A DNA stretch of 64,000 nucleotides from Daphnia carinata. Taxonomy: Eukaryota > Arthropoda > Branchiopoda > Diplostraca > Daphniidae. Positions within the stretch are counted from its first letter, which is position 1; every line of letters begins with the position of its first letter. Location of the stretch: positions 12,770,971 through 12,834,970 of the forward strand of contig NC_081333.1 of the NCBI RefSeq assembly GCF_022539665.2. Direction: 5' to 3'. The position numbers and the translations under genes were made by a program. Positions 22,060 through 34,563 of the stretch are shown one piece after another. Below the pieces are notes generated by a model. It worked only from the letters and a program-made list of their open reading frames with translations, did no database searches and was not told the origin of the DNA.

Positions 22060-25000
22060 AGTTCAGTAGCATGTAGAAGCCGAAACGCATATATGAACTT
22101 AACTTGCAACAATTCTATGGACTTGAAGCATTCTCCTACATTACCTCCAACGTTATAAACCTGTCTCTTTTATCTTGACCAAGAAGACGATTGCTTGTTT
22201 TTGATTGGACGCCTCAGTTTTTTTAAAAGAGGTAAGAAAACAAAGAGAAAAGGGGCTCTCCAACTGCCGTTTCCGGTGGTCACAAGTCACAAAGAAAAAG
22301 AAAGAAAGAGTTTGACTAGATCAAAGACCTTTTGGTTTGCCATACAGACGTAATGGCCTAATGAATTAGGAACCAAATGAAATGAAAAAAAGAGTGAATT
22401 CAGGTTGCAATAGCATCTCTTAAATTGATGATTCGTTGCGTCGGTTAACTCTAGGTATACTACGCCATTGGCAAAGTTTTTTCAACTGCTAAAAAAATGA
22501 TGACAGACAATGGTGAGATTGTGCCATGGCTGACGCAATCCATCACGGACACCCGTCAGCCTATCCAAACCTACTTGTAAACTAGAAATTCAAGAACAAG
22601 AGGCAACAAAAATAGGTCGTCATCGTCGTCTCTGATACCACTCCATATCACAATATTAAAATACAAAATAAATAAATATGGTGACTGACTCGGCAAAAGA
22701 TCGAACCATGTCAGACCGTTTTGAAAGAAAAATCCTGAATGGATTATCTCCACCAACAGCGCACTTTTTAAAACTACGAAGTGCTGAAAAATAGAGATAT
22801 TTCACACAACCAGATTGACGTTTGAGCATCTTCCGTTCTCTCTTTTTTTTTTCCTATCAGCAGAAAATCCTTTCAAGATTTTGTGTCATTAGCCTTTCCA
22901 TTGAACTAAACACAGATTGAAATGGAATCCTATAACTAAAGGATCACGCCTTATTCCCAACATGAAAACATTACTTGCGTAAAAGGAAAATTTAGGAAAG
23001 TTAGAGTTAATCGATGCTCACGCCGGAAACAATTGAATTATATCACTTGGGCCTACGTGTTAGAGACCCCCAACATATGTGAAGCAGAAATAGAAGGATC
23101 ACGAGCGTCGTCATAGATTACGATAAACATAATGCGCAGAAGTCGAGTCCTAGGCTTATTATAGTATTTGGAGTAGAAAGACTCTATGACTTACGATAAA
23201 TGTCGCAATGGCCGCCCAACACTCGTGTTGTTCTTATGAGAATCAGATCATTCAGTGTTTTGGTCTGTTGGAAATGTCATCTCTTGCGCTATCTGTAATC
23301 CAATTACGGGTCAAGATCGGGCGCGATTTGATAGGTCAAAACCAAACTGAGACGTAGTTTCAAGACCTTGCATAAGCAATTCATACAACTGGGTTACTCA
23401 ACCATAAAATGTTATATAGCCTCTTATAAATAAGTCAGACATCCGTTACCATAGACATGTTTAGCAATCTGTAGGAAGACGGAACGAGCCTCTTGATGGA
23501 TTGGTTGAACCAACTTGTTGTTGTTGTTGCTTTCCCGGCAACTTGTGGGTTTCGTTTTCAATTAAGTAATGAAGAAGCTGAGCTTTTGGCTACGACGCCA
23601 CTAAAAAAATTATTCTAAGGCTTCTTCGAACGTCAATGCACTTGTTTCTTGGGAATCACTACAAGCGCATTGATTCATTCACTCTTTTCCGCTCCTAAAA
23701 GAAAATTCATTGCCATCAGCTTTGCCATCAGGGTGTCCAACAGATATAGCATATACAGTTACCCTTGGGCGTGCCACTAGCCAATTCTTTGAATCCCGCG
23801 AGCCACCTTACGCCATCTGTTAATCCTTAATGTGACTTGGTGACATACGAGTGGAACTGTCAAAGATAAAATAAAAATAAAACAAATAGAAATGAGACGT
23901 GGGTGTCACCTTGACCGGTTTGCAAAGAAAGAAACCCCTTTTTGCACAACATGCAGCTTAGAAAATCATGCATACAAGGCGAAAAGCTCCGAGGAAGTAC
24001 CGAAATAATGACGAGTGTTATACAATACCTTGTGCATGGTACTCACTGCATTTGACATAATGGCAGCAGGGTTATTCATGAATGTTTCACACATCCTGGT
24101 TTCGCATCCTGTGGGCTGGGTTTCACTTCCTGTGATAGAGCGGATCTTTGATTAGCTTTGCTGTCACAATAAAAATTTAAAAACATTATTTTTGCCCCTT
24201 TTTTTGAAATTTTAGATTGCTAATGAAAAATTCAGTAGACATGATTCACCGGAAAGGGGTTAAAACCCAACTGTACTACTACTAACAAGCTATTCTCGGT
24301 AATCATTATTCGGTCACAACTCAACCACGAGACGAGCAGATTAAGATTCAGAGTGCACTCCATACACGCAGTAAGATTGTCATTAAGCTGCGGCCACGTG
24401 AGAGCAATCAATGTTTATTTTGACTGCGTAGTTCTTTCTTTCTCCCACAACATGGCGGTCTCGAAATTTCCGCAAAACCCAACCACCATTATTTAAAGCC
24501 AATTTCTCAACATCCAACAAATGGAGACTACTTCCAGTGAATGCACCGAAGTACCAAAATTCTACAGAAGTAAGTCCATTTTCCCAAAAATCTAAAATCA
24601 ACGTTGAAAACGAAAATCTTTACATTCTTTGACAATGCATGAGACTAGGCGGGAAAGGTAACATGCAAAACATACATCGACTCTTTTTATAGCGAAAATT
24701 GGTCATGTAATGTGACTTTTCCTACTTTTAACTTCCAAAACCACGTAACGTTCCTAGGATGCTTGTTTGATCGATTTCACCAAAGCCGATAAACAAACAG
24801 GCGTGTGTGTCTAGAAACTGCGTCGTTTCATGCTGGAGAGGTATTTCGCCACCACGCGGCGTTAGATGGCGTTGAATCGCATAGCAATAGCAATCGTGTT
24901 TCATTGGCTCTAGAACCCCATTGTCGTTCCCAACCCCCTAGTGCAGCAGAGCTCACCACGAACTCGTGTTCATTTTTGTTTTATTCTTCCGTCATCGTTT

Positions 25001-25113
25001 GAGCAAACTACACATATGTTTACAATTTGGCCAAATCCATTGGTCTTGGTAAACATTTAACTATACAAAAATATTACTTTCATCTAAATTGATGTGCAAC
25101 TGCATTACGTGTT
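22060..25113. other. Gene-poor intergenic stretch of 3 kb
   Basis: I see no exon with family resemblance, no RNA gene and no transposon ends here. The longest ORFs (about 60-75 codons) show no conserved motif. The right end should carry the SLC25A36 promoter. Some of the stretch may be untranslated first exon or intron of that gene. Confidence 0.5.
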
Positions 25114-27822
25114 ATGTCGAATGCAGATACACTCATCCATCTCTTCGCTGGCGGGTAAGATTTGTTAGTTTCGGTTCACTTCTTACGTGCCTAGTCGGCT
25201 GAAAACTTCTGGCCCCTTTGTGATCCGAAATGGCACCAACATCCTTTTCCTTGTTTTAGGCGTAGTAAAAGTAGTGCTACGGCAGAAGAGGGGTGCTTAA
25301 ATTTAGAATGTATCGTAAGTAAAATGATTTTGTTTCCTGCCTCCGGCAAAAATGTAGGGGAGATGTTTTTGTCCTTACCTTTTCTACCCATAATTACAAT
25401 TTGATGTTTAACCATTTTACTATCTCTTTTCTTTTAAACTAGTTTCACCTTCTTGCTTCTAAAATGCAAATGTATTTTCAGCTGTTTCCTAGATGATTAT
25501 CATCTTTGTCTTTTGCTCCTATTTTTGAGTCATCGAACTGTATTGAACACAAAATCTTTGAATTACAAGTAAATTCTTTTTACCCCATCATTTGTGGTTA
25601 GCAATTTCAACTCTTAAAATAAACCATTTTTTGGTTATGTAACACCTATTTTTTTTTTATTTAAGACGCTTTTGGTCAGACAGTGGACGCATTGACCCGT
25701 TCCCAAGACACGTACGACTCGCCTTTTAATATATTTTGCTTTTATGTTATTGCAGGGTTGGCGGAACAGTGGGAGCCATCGTGACTTGCCCACTTGAAGT
25801 CATAAAAACTCGCCTGCAATCTTCTTCCTGCGAAGTCCAATCCAATGCAGTGCGTACCCTACGAACGGCCACCGCATCAAACGCAGGATGTAACGCAAGT
25901 CACATGTATTTTACTCCAGAAATGAACTGGAACGTCTATTACCATCATCAGCAATGTACGTCGATTAATTCGCGATTGGCAGTTTTCCCTGAATCCGTCC
26001 TACAATGGCAGGCTTCGACTTCCTCTGCTCAACCGAAAGGGGCCCTCTCCTGTTTTCGGTAAAAATTCTATGAAACAAATAGGAACGGCATATGCAATTC
26101 CCTTAGTACTTCAATTGACTTGTTTACCTGCCCCCAATAAAATAGATAAAAGGAGAACTATGGAACGAGATATGCTATTTATTGTTGTTTCAATAACGAA
26201 ACATTTTTGTTTTATTGAAAAACTAAATTTTTAACTATCAAATTTTTAACTTTCTCACGTAGGCACTTGATCGAGCAAGAAGGGTGCCGCGCGCTGTTCA
26301 AAGGTTTGGGACCCAATCTCATTGGAGTGGCGCCCACCCGAGCTTTGTATTTTTGCACCTATTCAACGGCCAAACGGAAATTCAACCAGATAATGACGCC
26401 TGATTCTCACCTTGTTCATATGTGTTCGGCCGGTTCTGCAGGTAAAAAATCAATATCATACTACTCGGCAGCAGACAATTTCTCTTTTCGTGACTAGTCG
26501 GGGTTGGTTCTTTAGCCACACCTTTCGGGGAAAGAAGGACGGCCTTGTATTAGTTTTAGTTTTCAGTACGTGTAGGGACATTTTTAAAGTGTCAATCGCT
26601 TTGGCACTTTCTTGGACAAATTCGTATCTGAGTTTTGTACTGCAATTAACAAAACAAAAAGAAAAAGTAGCTTTAGGAATAAAATATCCATTGAACACCA
26701 TTGACTGCTTTCATAAGAGCATAAATACCGTATGCAGGACACGAACAAAGGGTTAAGAAACTAGACGTATTCAACTCAGTCATATCTTTCTTTCCTTTTT
26801 CCGTATTAAACGTGATTCACACTTACAATTTATCTCTCAGTCTGTTGCGTCGTCTCTCAACCCCACCTACTTTCGGAAAATGTCTGGGATATTTTTAAAA
26901 ACTCCAAGCGGTCCACGTGTACATGGCGTGTTCACGTCGACCCGCAAAGGCTTGGGCTTGCTCCAAGGTTTTGCTGAGCTTGCTTTTGAATACATTATCG
27001 CTAGGGCACTATTACGTAGTCCACCTATATAGCCGCCCAACATTCGCGGACATGGCGCATTTTCCCGTTTCGGCCTTGGGACGGTTAAGGAACTTTGTCT
27101 ACGTCATTCGCAAATTCAAAAAATCCATAAATTATAGATCTTTTTTTTTCGATAAAGGTTTCGTGTCTTGCACTCTAACCAACCCAATTTGGTTCGTCAA
27201 AACTCGGCTGCAGCTCAATCGCAATAGAAATGTCACGGCTTGGCAGTGCATTGCCAACATCTACCGCAGTCAGGTGATTACCTAGAAGTGCTTGTTACGT
27301 AACACGTTCATCTCGTCAAATCTTATTTTAAAATGTTTATCTTTTTAGGGTATGGTCGGTTTTTACCGAGGCATCACAGCTTCATATTTTGGCATCTCAG
27401 GTAACTCAATATTCTTGGTATGGAAGTGAGATCGGAGGATTAATGTTTCATCTTATGTGATTACAGAAACCATTATTAAGTTTGTACTTTACGAGTACCT
27501 CAAAGTGACCCTACAGCAGTGGCGGGAAACACAAGCAGACAGTTCGATGAGCAACTATGTTGCGCTTGATTACATGATAGCTGGGGCCATCAGTAAAACA
27601 ATGGCTTGTAGTCTTTCATACCCTCATGAAGTTGTTAGGACCAGATTGCGTGAAGAAAATTCGCGCTATAGAGGATTTTTTCAGACGTTGCACACAGTCT
27701 TCCGAGAGGAAGGCTACAGAGGACTCTATCGTGGACTGTCGACTCAGTTGGTGCGTCAGATTCCCAATACGGCCATCATGATGACCACTTATGAAGCTGT
27801 AGTTTACCTGCTCAAGAGGTAA
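25114..27822 (+). CDS. SLC25A36: Mitochondrial pyrimidine nucleotide carrier, SLC25A36/A33 type
   Basis: This inner mitochondrial membrane carrier exchanges pyrimidine nucleotides and supports mitochondrial DNA and RNA synthesis. Six exons join to an exact frame of 348 residues: 25114-25154, 25756-26058, 26263-26441, 27158-27273, 27349-27400 and 27467-27822. Exon 1 gives [14 protein letters not shown]. Three carrier repeats are visible by their PxE/DxxKTR-type motifs: [23 protein letters not shown] and [13 protein letters not shown]. The NPIW and PNTAIMM signatures are specific to this subgroup (RIM2, SLC25A33, SLC25A36). The first matrix loop is long, with about 75 residues of low-complexity sequence between RLQSS and the next conserved helix. 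It converges with SLC25A11. Confidence 0.95.
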
Positions 27823-28403
27823 CTTTTAAAGAAAAAATACTAAATGATAGTTCAAAAATTATTCATACTAATTCTTACAGTTTGGTTGACGATAAAAGAT
27901 ATACCGAATCAGAATAAAAACGAATATTCCGGTCGGTGCTTCAAGTCTCCACACATGTAATCTCCCTTTGCCCCAGTTATTTTTCATCCCCTTGTGTCTC
28001 GCGCAAAATACGGAATTGTGATAGTTATTCTGACTGTTTAGAGGTGCCTTTTTTCCTAGCTCCGTTGAAAAAAAAAAACTTAGAAAAAAAAAAAATATGT
28101 AAAGATCTTGTACAGTATGACTAGTCATTCGTTATTCACTAGTTATTTTGCGCCATATATCGATCATGCTACAATATTGAAATGTACAAAATGTACTTCC
28201 ATTACAAACCTTGGAAGAATTCTTAATAAATTTGTTTTAAAATCGTTTGATGGAATTATGATCTTATTATATGGATACAACGACCAGCCACCTAAAATAT
28301 ATTCAGTCATCAATTAATGAGTCGACAAAACAAATTGTGGATCAAATATCAGGCTTCATTTTGACGATTCTTCTACTTAAAACATCTATAACCAACCACA
28401 TGA
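27823..28403. other. Convergent 3' spacer between two SLC25 genes
   Basis: AT-rich sequence holding the 3' untranslated regions of SLC25A36 (plus) and SLC25A11 (minus). Runs of A occur near 28070-28095. No gene is seen. Confidence 0.5.
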
Positions 28404-29670
28404 TTAGATTCCACCGCCTTTGGCGTTCTTCAGACCGAGAATATGTTGCTTGTAAAACGTGTTCATCTGTTCAAGGAAAATAAAGGTGAGTACAGTGTGC
28501 GGACCAATGCGAGCGTAGTATGGCGTGAATCCTTTCCACAGGGCAAAGATACCCTCGGTGCGCACTACACGACCTAAGACATCAACTGCACCCTTGTATT
28601 CTGGCTTGCCGTCAATAAACCTCATGTTCTGAAGTCTAAATAAATGTCAAAATTATTAGTTAATCAGCATTTCCAATAAAGGGAATCTGTCACCTACCTA
28701 GTTTTGGCAATGTCGACGGGCATGGATGCGGCCGTCGTAACAAGGCCGCTAATCATGGAAGCCCAAAAGTGAAGAACGACGTTTTCGCTAAAATAGCCTA
28801 AAGTAAACGGCGATTTTTTTGTTATCATTATTACTATTTTTGAAATTCACTTGTAGAAAGTAACCCCGCTTACCGGTTGACATTAGAGATTGCTTGGCTT
28901 GGGAATATGAGGCAAGTTGGGCAGCATTAACCACCATGGCTCTCGCCATGGTTGGTATCGCTCCTCTCCAAAGTGTGAATAATCCTTCTTCTCTAAGCAT
29001 CCTAACCAATGCATCACCTACATGCTTGTAATTCCTTCTGTCTGCCTCTGGCAATCTTCCATCTGCTGTCATACGAATAAGGGCAACCTAAAAAGTACTT
29101 CAGAAATTAAAGATGTTGTTACCATGGGCATTTTTCTACTAAAATTACTTCTGCTGGAGTTCCCACAAATGCTCCAACTACTCCTGCTGCCATTCCAAGA
29201 ACAGCTTTCGTAGCAAAACCAGGTGGTTTACCATCAGGACTGTATAAAAAATAAGATAACTTCAATGAAGTACAAAGCCCAAGATATAGTATGTAGAACT
29301 TTCAACCTGCTCATTGAGTCAAAAAGCCATGTATAAATCCCAAGCCTAGTAGTGGTGTATGTTGCCTGTCTAAGAAGACCAGCAGATAAACCAGAGTACA
29401 TTCCAGAAATCCCTTCTTTCAACATAATAGATCTGATGGCATGCAAAGTGTTTCTGTGTTCTTTGGCTTTGCCACCTTCACCACTCAACTGCATTCTGTT
29501 TTTAATGAGGTCCATCGGTTGGACAAAAAGTGTTGCAGCCATTCTAAAAACAATAGAAGTTTACTAACAAACTTATTTTATAATAATACCAATAAAAGAA
29601 AATTTATGAATTACCCTGACAAACCTCCAATGGCAAACCTCACTGGCTTTGGCATCTGAGCTTCACCCAT
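28404..29670 (-). CDS. SLC25A11: Mitochondrial 2-oxoglutarate/malate carrier
   Basis: This carrier exchanges 2-oxoglutarate for malate across the inner mitochondrial membrane in the malate-aspartate shuttle. The start at 29670 gives MGEAQMPKPVRFAIGGLSG, much shorter before the first helix than the vertebrate protein. The repeats carry VQPMDLIKNRMQLSGEG, FVGTPAEVALIRMTADGRLP and SMPVDIAKTRLQNMR; each has the PxD/ExxK/R core. Other diagnostic blocks are LLRQATYTTTRLGIY, VVNAAQLASYSQ and PHTVLTFIFLEQMN. At least five exons lie between 29670 and the stop at 28404, with introns of about 60-90 bases. Sequence conservation is high enough that the substrate assignment is secure by family. Confidence 0.96.
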
Positions 29671-30047
29671 TTTTCTTTTCTCTTTTTTTTTTCTTTTCTT
29701 CTGGCAGTGAAATACAATAATTTCTTAAAACAATAATGCGGAATCAAGAACTGTGAACAGATCTAACACGTAACCCACTCTAGTCCCATAACAGATACCG
29801 GACGACAGGGACACTAGAGTCAAACCGAGTTCATCAAGGGCAACGAATCCCGAGATGACTTGGACATCTACCGGCATGACACAGCATGATATCTACGTTG
29901 TCAAAACCATGTCTTTCGGGTTTTTAAATTTACGAGAAGTGTATTATTTGTATATCTGATTACATAGAAGAAGAAAGTTTCATAAGCGAAAAGTGATTTA
30001 GTAGGTGAGAAGAACAAAAAAAAAAAAAAAAAAGGGTGGCAACCTCT
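29671..30047. other. Spacer between SLC25A11 start and NCAPG stop
   Basis: Both flanking genes are on the minus strand, so this stretch should carry the SLC25A11 promoter and the NCAPG 3' untranslated region. It includes an 18-base A run at about 30016-30033. Nothing else is recognised. Confidence 0.5.
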
Positions 30048-33000
30048 CTATCGACGCTTCCTTGTTGATTTCGCTTTCGAACGAGGCGGTGTCGGGGGTA
30101 TAACATCATCGTCTTCGTCGACACTGGAAACGACCGTCGACCTCATGGACCGTGTCCTACGACGAGGAGGGGATTCATCCTGGTTAGGATTCTTGACAAC
30201 CGTGCTACGTGAATTCCCCTGTTGTCGCGTTCTTGATGGACCAATTTTCTCACTACTCGTCGTCGAACTTGAAAAGTAAAAAAACCTTATTAAAATGCAT
30301 CAATATTGTTACACCAGAACGTTTGATCAACCGTTACCTTGAGTCCACTTGTTCAACAACGACTTCGGGCGATTTTTTGCACGTTTTCTCTTTTTGAGTG
30401 CTTGTCTTTTCGGGACTGAAGAAAACGTCAGAACATTGAGATATTTCAGCATCGCTCCCTCCAGTAGTGTCCATTAAAAGACTCGCTCCTTGTTTACTGC
30501 CCAACATTCGGGTTCTGGTTTTTTTGGACAACGATGAAGGTTGGACAACAGGCTCGATTTCCATTTCACAACCATTCACGGTGGAATCAGCTACGTCTTC
30601 AGTAGAAGGTGTCAGATGTTTTTTCACGATCGCTTCAAACTGTTCGACCAGCCTGATGGAACTTCTTTCTTTCATTTTTCGTAGCATCTTCTGGATAATT
30701 GAATGCAAATCGCGGGTATTTGAAGGATTGGAAAAGGACATGTTCAAGTGCAACAAGGCCTTCAGGTAAACTTTACTTTCATTTGAATCTGGAAATCGCA
30801 AAGATTCTGTACAAAGTTTTAAAGCAAGCTGATCGTGGATAGTGTGATCAACTTCCGGTTTTGAAACCAACAAGCTTTCCTGCACAAAATTAATAATGTT
30901 ATTCGTTTTTGGCGAAAAAAGATAAAAATTTGGCATTAGCTTACTTGCGTCAGGTCAACAAAGAACTTGACCACCTGGGTAATATCCATTTCGGCCAACG
31001 GTGAAGTGCACGGAGCTTTCTGAATGGTCTTGATAGTCGGTAGATAAGCAGATTCCAATTGCTGTTGATGTGCTATATCCATAGATGCAAAAAAGGGGAA
31101 GAAGACGTGAAGGACTTGACGGAGGCGAACATTTTCTTCCGTCAAAGGATGAAATAGGAAAATAACCAACCGAGAAAGAATCATGCTCGATTCAATCCTG
31201 CAAATGGCATCAATAGGGTTAACAAAACGAAGATAAAATAGCGAAGAACTTGAGAAATAGTTTAATAAAATGTAATCAACCTGGAAGCGATCAACAGTTT
31301 TGCAAAACCCTCGACGGCAATAGTCTGAACGTCGGCATCTTCATTATCCAACAGGTCGGTTAATACTGAAGCTAAAGATGTGCCGCTTTCTTGGTCTTCA
31401 AAACTCTGAAATCAGTAACATTTCTTATCAAAGGTCTCAAAATAAACCAATTGAACCATAAATGTATTGACTTACAGAAAGGCCAAAAAGTTGCACGAGA
31501 TCGAAGAGCACCTTGGCCGTTGTGATTTGAAGTACCTGATGATCCATTTGAACTGCTTGCACAAACAGAAGCAAACGTTGTTGAGCTAGCTCCAAGTCGC
31601 ACGTACAAAGGCAACCCAAAGCTTCGAAAGCCGCATTACGGACAGCTGGATCGATTCGTTCAACGCACGGTAAGATAAGTGATGTTAAAAGCTGGTCTAA
31701 CTCTTTCGTTAATTTTAGCATCTGCCAAGAAAGAAATGATAACGCGAGATTAACGATACGTTGATATTTTGTGAAAATAAATTCTGAATGATTATGATTT
31801 TAATAATTACTGGCGAATTTTTCAACAATTCGCAAACAATGCTCAGGCATTTTAACAGCGTTAGCGGATCATCTCTCTCTTCACGAAAAATTTCAACATC
31901 GTGGGTAGTGGGCCGACTGCAGAGCTCGTTTAGTTTGGTCTCTAGAATGACAATATTCTGTTTGATCTCTTGAGCGCCAACAAAGTTTTGTTTTTCAACC
32001 GCCTGTTCAAGTTCCTCTTTTAACTCATTGAGCTGAACTCTACATTGCGCAATCTGCGGAAAACAACAACAAAACAAAACACTTTAAACAGAATTGTACA
32101 TTGTTGGGGTTTCTAAACTATCAATTCACCTCTAATTTGTTTTTGCGTTGCTCTGCCTCGGGGATAAGAACTTCTGCTTGGGTTAACGGTTCGCGTAGTT
32201 CCGAAATCACTTCAAGTAATTTGGTAATACGAACGTCTAAATTGGGCTCAATAAGACTAATGCATTTCACCATTGTACGTGTCAACGATGGACTTGTCTT
32301 TTCATTTTGTAAAAGTTCGCAGAGGTCGCGTCGGAAGTTTAGGCGACCCGCTTCATCGGCAAGATCAAAGTACTGTGCCATCTCCAATAATTTTCCAACA
32401 GTAAACTCCATACTTAAGACCTATTAAAATAATTGATTTACACTGGCATATACTTGAAATATATATTTTTAAGTTACCTCCATTTCGTCTTTTTCAGCAA
32501 GCTTTGCTGTCACGAAATCTTTCACATATTTCCCAAAAGCTGTCATTTCGGGCATTATCGTCTCCAGTACGTCTGCCGCATGGACTCCCTCACTATGAAG
32601 GTAACCGACTGCCGTACACCAATATAGAGCCACTTCTGGTTTCAGAGTGTCGATGGTGACCAATTTTTCATCGTCCATTGGCAATTGAGTTGTTATCTCC
32701 TTGTAGTTTAGCGTCTTCAACCAGACTTGAAGAACTTTGACTGCAATATCACTGCAGCCTTCTACATCTAAACCGCGGAGAAAATTGAAAATGGAGCCCT
32801 CCATTGCAGTGATCCACGCAGGAATAAGTTTATTCTGTACCATTGCCGTTACAGCAGGTGATTTGTCGTTAAGACCAAGATTCAATATTGTAACGCGATT
32901 AGCGATAGACAACGTCCGGACATGGACTCTAAATTCAAGAGAAATGGTTAAAGGAGGCAGAAAGGGAAAAATTCAAATTTGCACATACCTTTCGCTAATG

Positions 33001-33742
33001 AAAATATAGGCCTGTCTCCGGACAAGATCCTTGACGTCACGCAACCTTATCAACACGAATTCAAGTGTGAAATAGTTACATCCTAGAGCCTTAAGGACAG
33101 CTCGTCGTACCTCGGGATGAGGATCCCTTTCCAGATGAAAAACCAAAGCCTACGTAAAACGGGAGTAAATAACAAAAATTTTGACAGACTGTTGAGTTGA
33201 TTTCTAACCTTAATGACAGGGCATTCCTTGTTAGTGGGATCTTGTAGACGTTGAAGAGCAACAACAGCTTGCACTCTCACAGAGGCAATACGATCTTGAA
33301 TTCTTTCCAGCATGGCATCATAAATCTTTTCAAAGAGCTCTGCATTAATGGAGGCAGACTCACTCAATTCTTCTAGCAATCTGTTAATAAACTGGCAAAC
33401 TCTAAAGCGAACAGCTTGGCTTCTGACATTATGTTTCGACAAAATAAAATCGAAGAGCTTTTCATAAAAAGGATGGCAATCAGCATCATCTTCATCAGGG
33501 TCTTTTTCCAGTTCAAAAGATGTGGCAAACTTGGCAGAGAAATCCAAACACAAGTTAACAGCAGTTTGTCTCTCACCATGAATTAACAGACACTTGAGAC
33601 AATCAACAAAATCTTGGAAAAACGTATCTACATCATCAATTTGGTCATAAACTTTTCTCAGATGTTTCAATAATTTCGGGTGATCAGCAACTGAATGCTG
33701 ACTTTTGTTAAAGATTTCTGCAATGAGTCTATTTCCAACCAT
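30048..33742 (-). CDS. NCAPG: Condensin complex subunit 3 (CAP-G)
   Basis: CAP-G is the HEAT-repeat subunit of condensin I, which binds DNA with the kleisin CAP-H and compacts mitotic chromosomes. The start at 33742 (MVGNRLIAEIFNK) has a strong context, A at -3 and G at +4. HEAT blocks include AVRFRVCQFINRLLEELSES, VQAVVALQRLQDPTNKECPV, ALYWCTAVGYLHSEG, and KCLSIVCELLKNS. A coiled-coil-like segment (RVQLNELKEELEQAVEKQNF) occupies the known insert. The C-terminal part has SSPLAEMDITQVVKFFVDLT and then a long basic Ser/Thr-Pro tail ending KAKSTRKRR at 30048. About ten exons. The gene is divergent from ANAPC5 and preceded by an upstream ORF. Confidence 0.95.
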
Positions 33743-33743
33743 T

Positions 33744-33980
33744 TTACTCAGACAGCATTGGGCATTCAATACTGTTTAGTTCCGAACTTATATCAGGAAG
33801 CGGATCTTTCCAGTACAGGTACGAGTTGAATATAGTGTCAAGCTGTTCTTTATCGGTATCGGCTTCCTCGTTTGTTATTTCGATTCGGGGTTGCTTGCTG
33901 GGAGGAGGAGGCGTACTACACTCCGATTTTCGTTTCGATGAAAAATTTTCTTTCAATTCCAATGATTTAGATGAAAGCAT
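33744..33980 (-). CDS. 78-codon upstream ORF ahead of NCAPG
   Basis: An uninterrupted frame starts at the ATG at 33980 (poor context, C at -3) and ends at TAA 33744-33746; one base later comes the NCAPG ATG in another frame. The protein is not random in look: a Lys/Arg-rich stretch (SSKRKSECSTPPPPSKQPR) resembling a nuclear signal with Pro run, then an acidic segment, then LDTIFNSYLYWKDPLPDI. No family is recognised. It contains only one internal methionine, near its end, so ribosomes that leak past its weak start would reach the strong NCAPG start almost unhindered. It may be a real small protein made from a dicistronic mRNA, a regulatory upstream ORF, or chance. Confidence 0.5.
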   Translation of the reverse strand: MLSSKSLELKENFSSKRKSECSTPPPPSKQPRIEITNEEADTDKEQLDTIFNSYLYWKDPLPDISSELNSIECPMLSE

Positions 33981-34563
33981 TGGGAAAAGTACGGAGACTC
34001 AAAGAAACAGTTTTCGTATTTATATAAAATCACTCAGTACACAATCGAAAACACGACGTTAACGGCCGCCTAAATTTTTTTAAAGCTTTAAAGCAAATCT
34101 CTAGCGACTGTATGGTTGACACAGTTGCCAACTTCCAGAATTTTATAAATTACGCTTCCGAAACCGAAAAGCAGGGGCTCCGACCCGGTCTACCCATGGG
34201 TTACCCGCTGCAAACTTATAACCAGAAGGTACTGGCGCGAAAGTAGAAACCAAAAAAGAGAAAAAAGTTATTTGCACCAGTTGCTTCCGGTACAAAACGG
34301 GTAAACTATGGGTAGACCGGGAGCGGAGCTCTTTAAAAAAGTTATTTCGAAGCTGAAAAATAAACAATGCAAAATTTTCTACGATCAAAGGATGTATCTT
34401 TCACTTTAAAAAACATTGCAAATGTATGATAAATGAGGTTCAATGAGATTTCAATTCAAATTTCAATTTTATGTTTTAGATTGCTAAGAAGTGGAACGCA
34501 ACGCCGCAACATACAACCAGTCTGCTTGTTATTTTCATATGCATAATTTCAAAAGTTTTTGCC
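33981..34563. promoter_or_regulatory. Bidirectional promoter region of NCAPG and ANAPC5
   Basis: These 583 bases separate two head-to-head mitotic genes. On the minus strand TATATAAATA (34017-34026) sits about 37 bases before the upstream ORF start, giving a very short leader if used. The right half holds an imperfect inverted repeat. No TATA box is evident for ANAPC5. Confidence 0.6.
34172..34335. repeat. Long imperfect inverted repeat
   Basis: The left arm (about 34174-34241) and right arm (about 34272-34332) are near-complements. The core CGGTCTACCCAT (34186-34197) recurs in reverse complement within 34300-34325, followed in both arms by a TTACCCG element and then a looser match (GGTACTGGCGC against GCAACTGGTGC). 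The unpaired centre is about 30 bases. The flanks may extend the pairing (GCTTCCGAAA near 34154 and its partner near 34350). It could be a small foldback (MITE-like) element; I saw no clear target duplication. Confidence 0.6.

Noticed and set aside
24383-24601. 72-codon minus-strand ORF in the gene-poor stretch
   Set aside because: No signal peptide, domain or promoter evidence beyond chance length; left uncalled.
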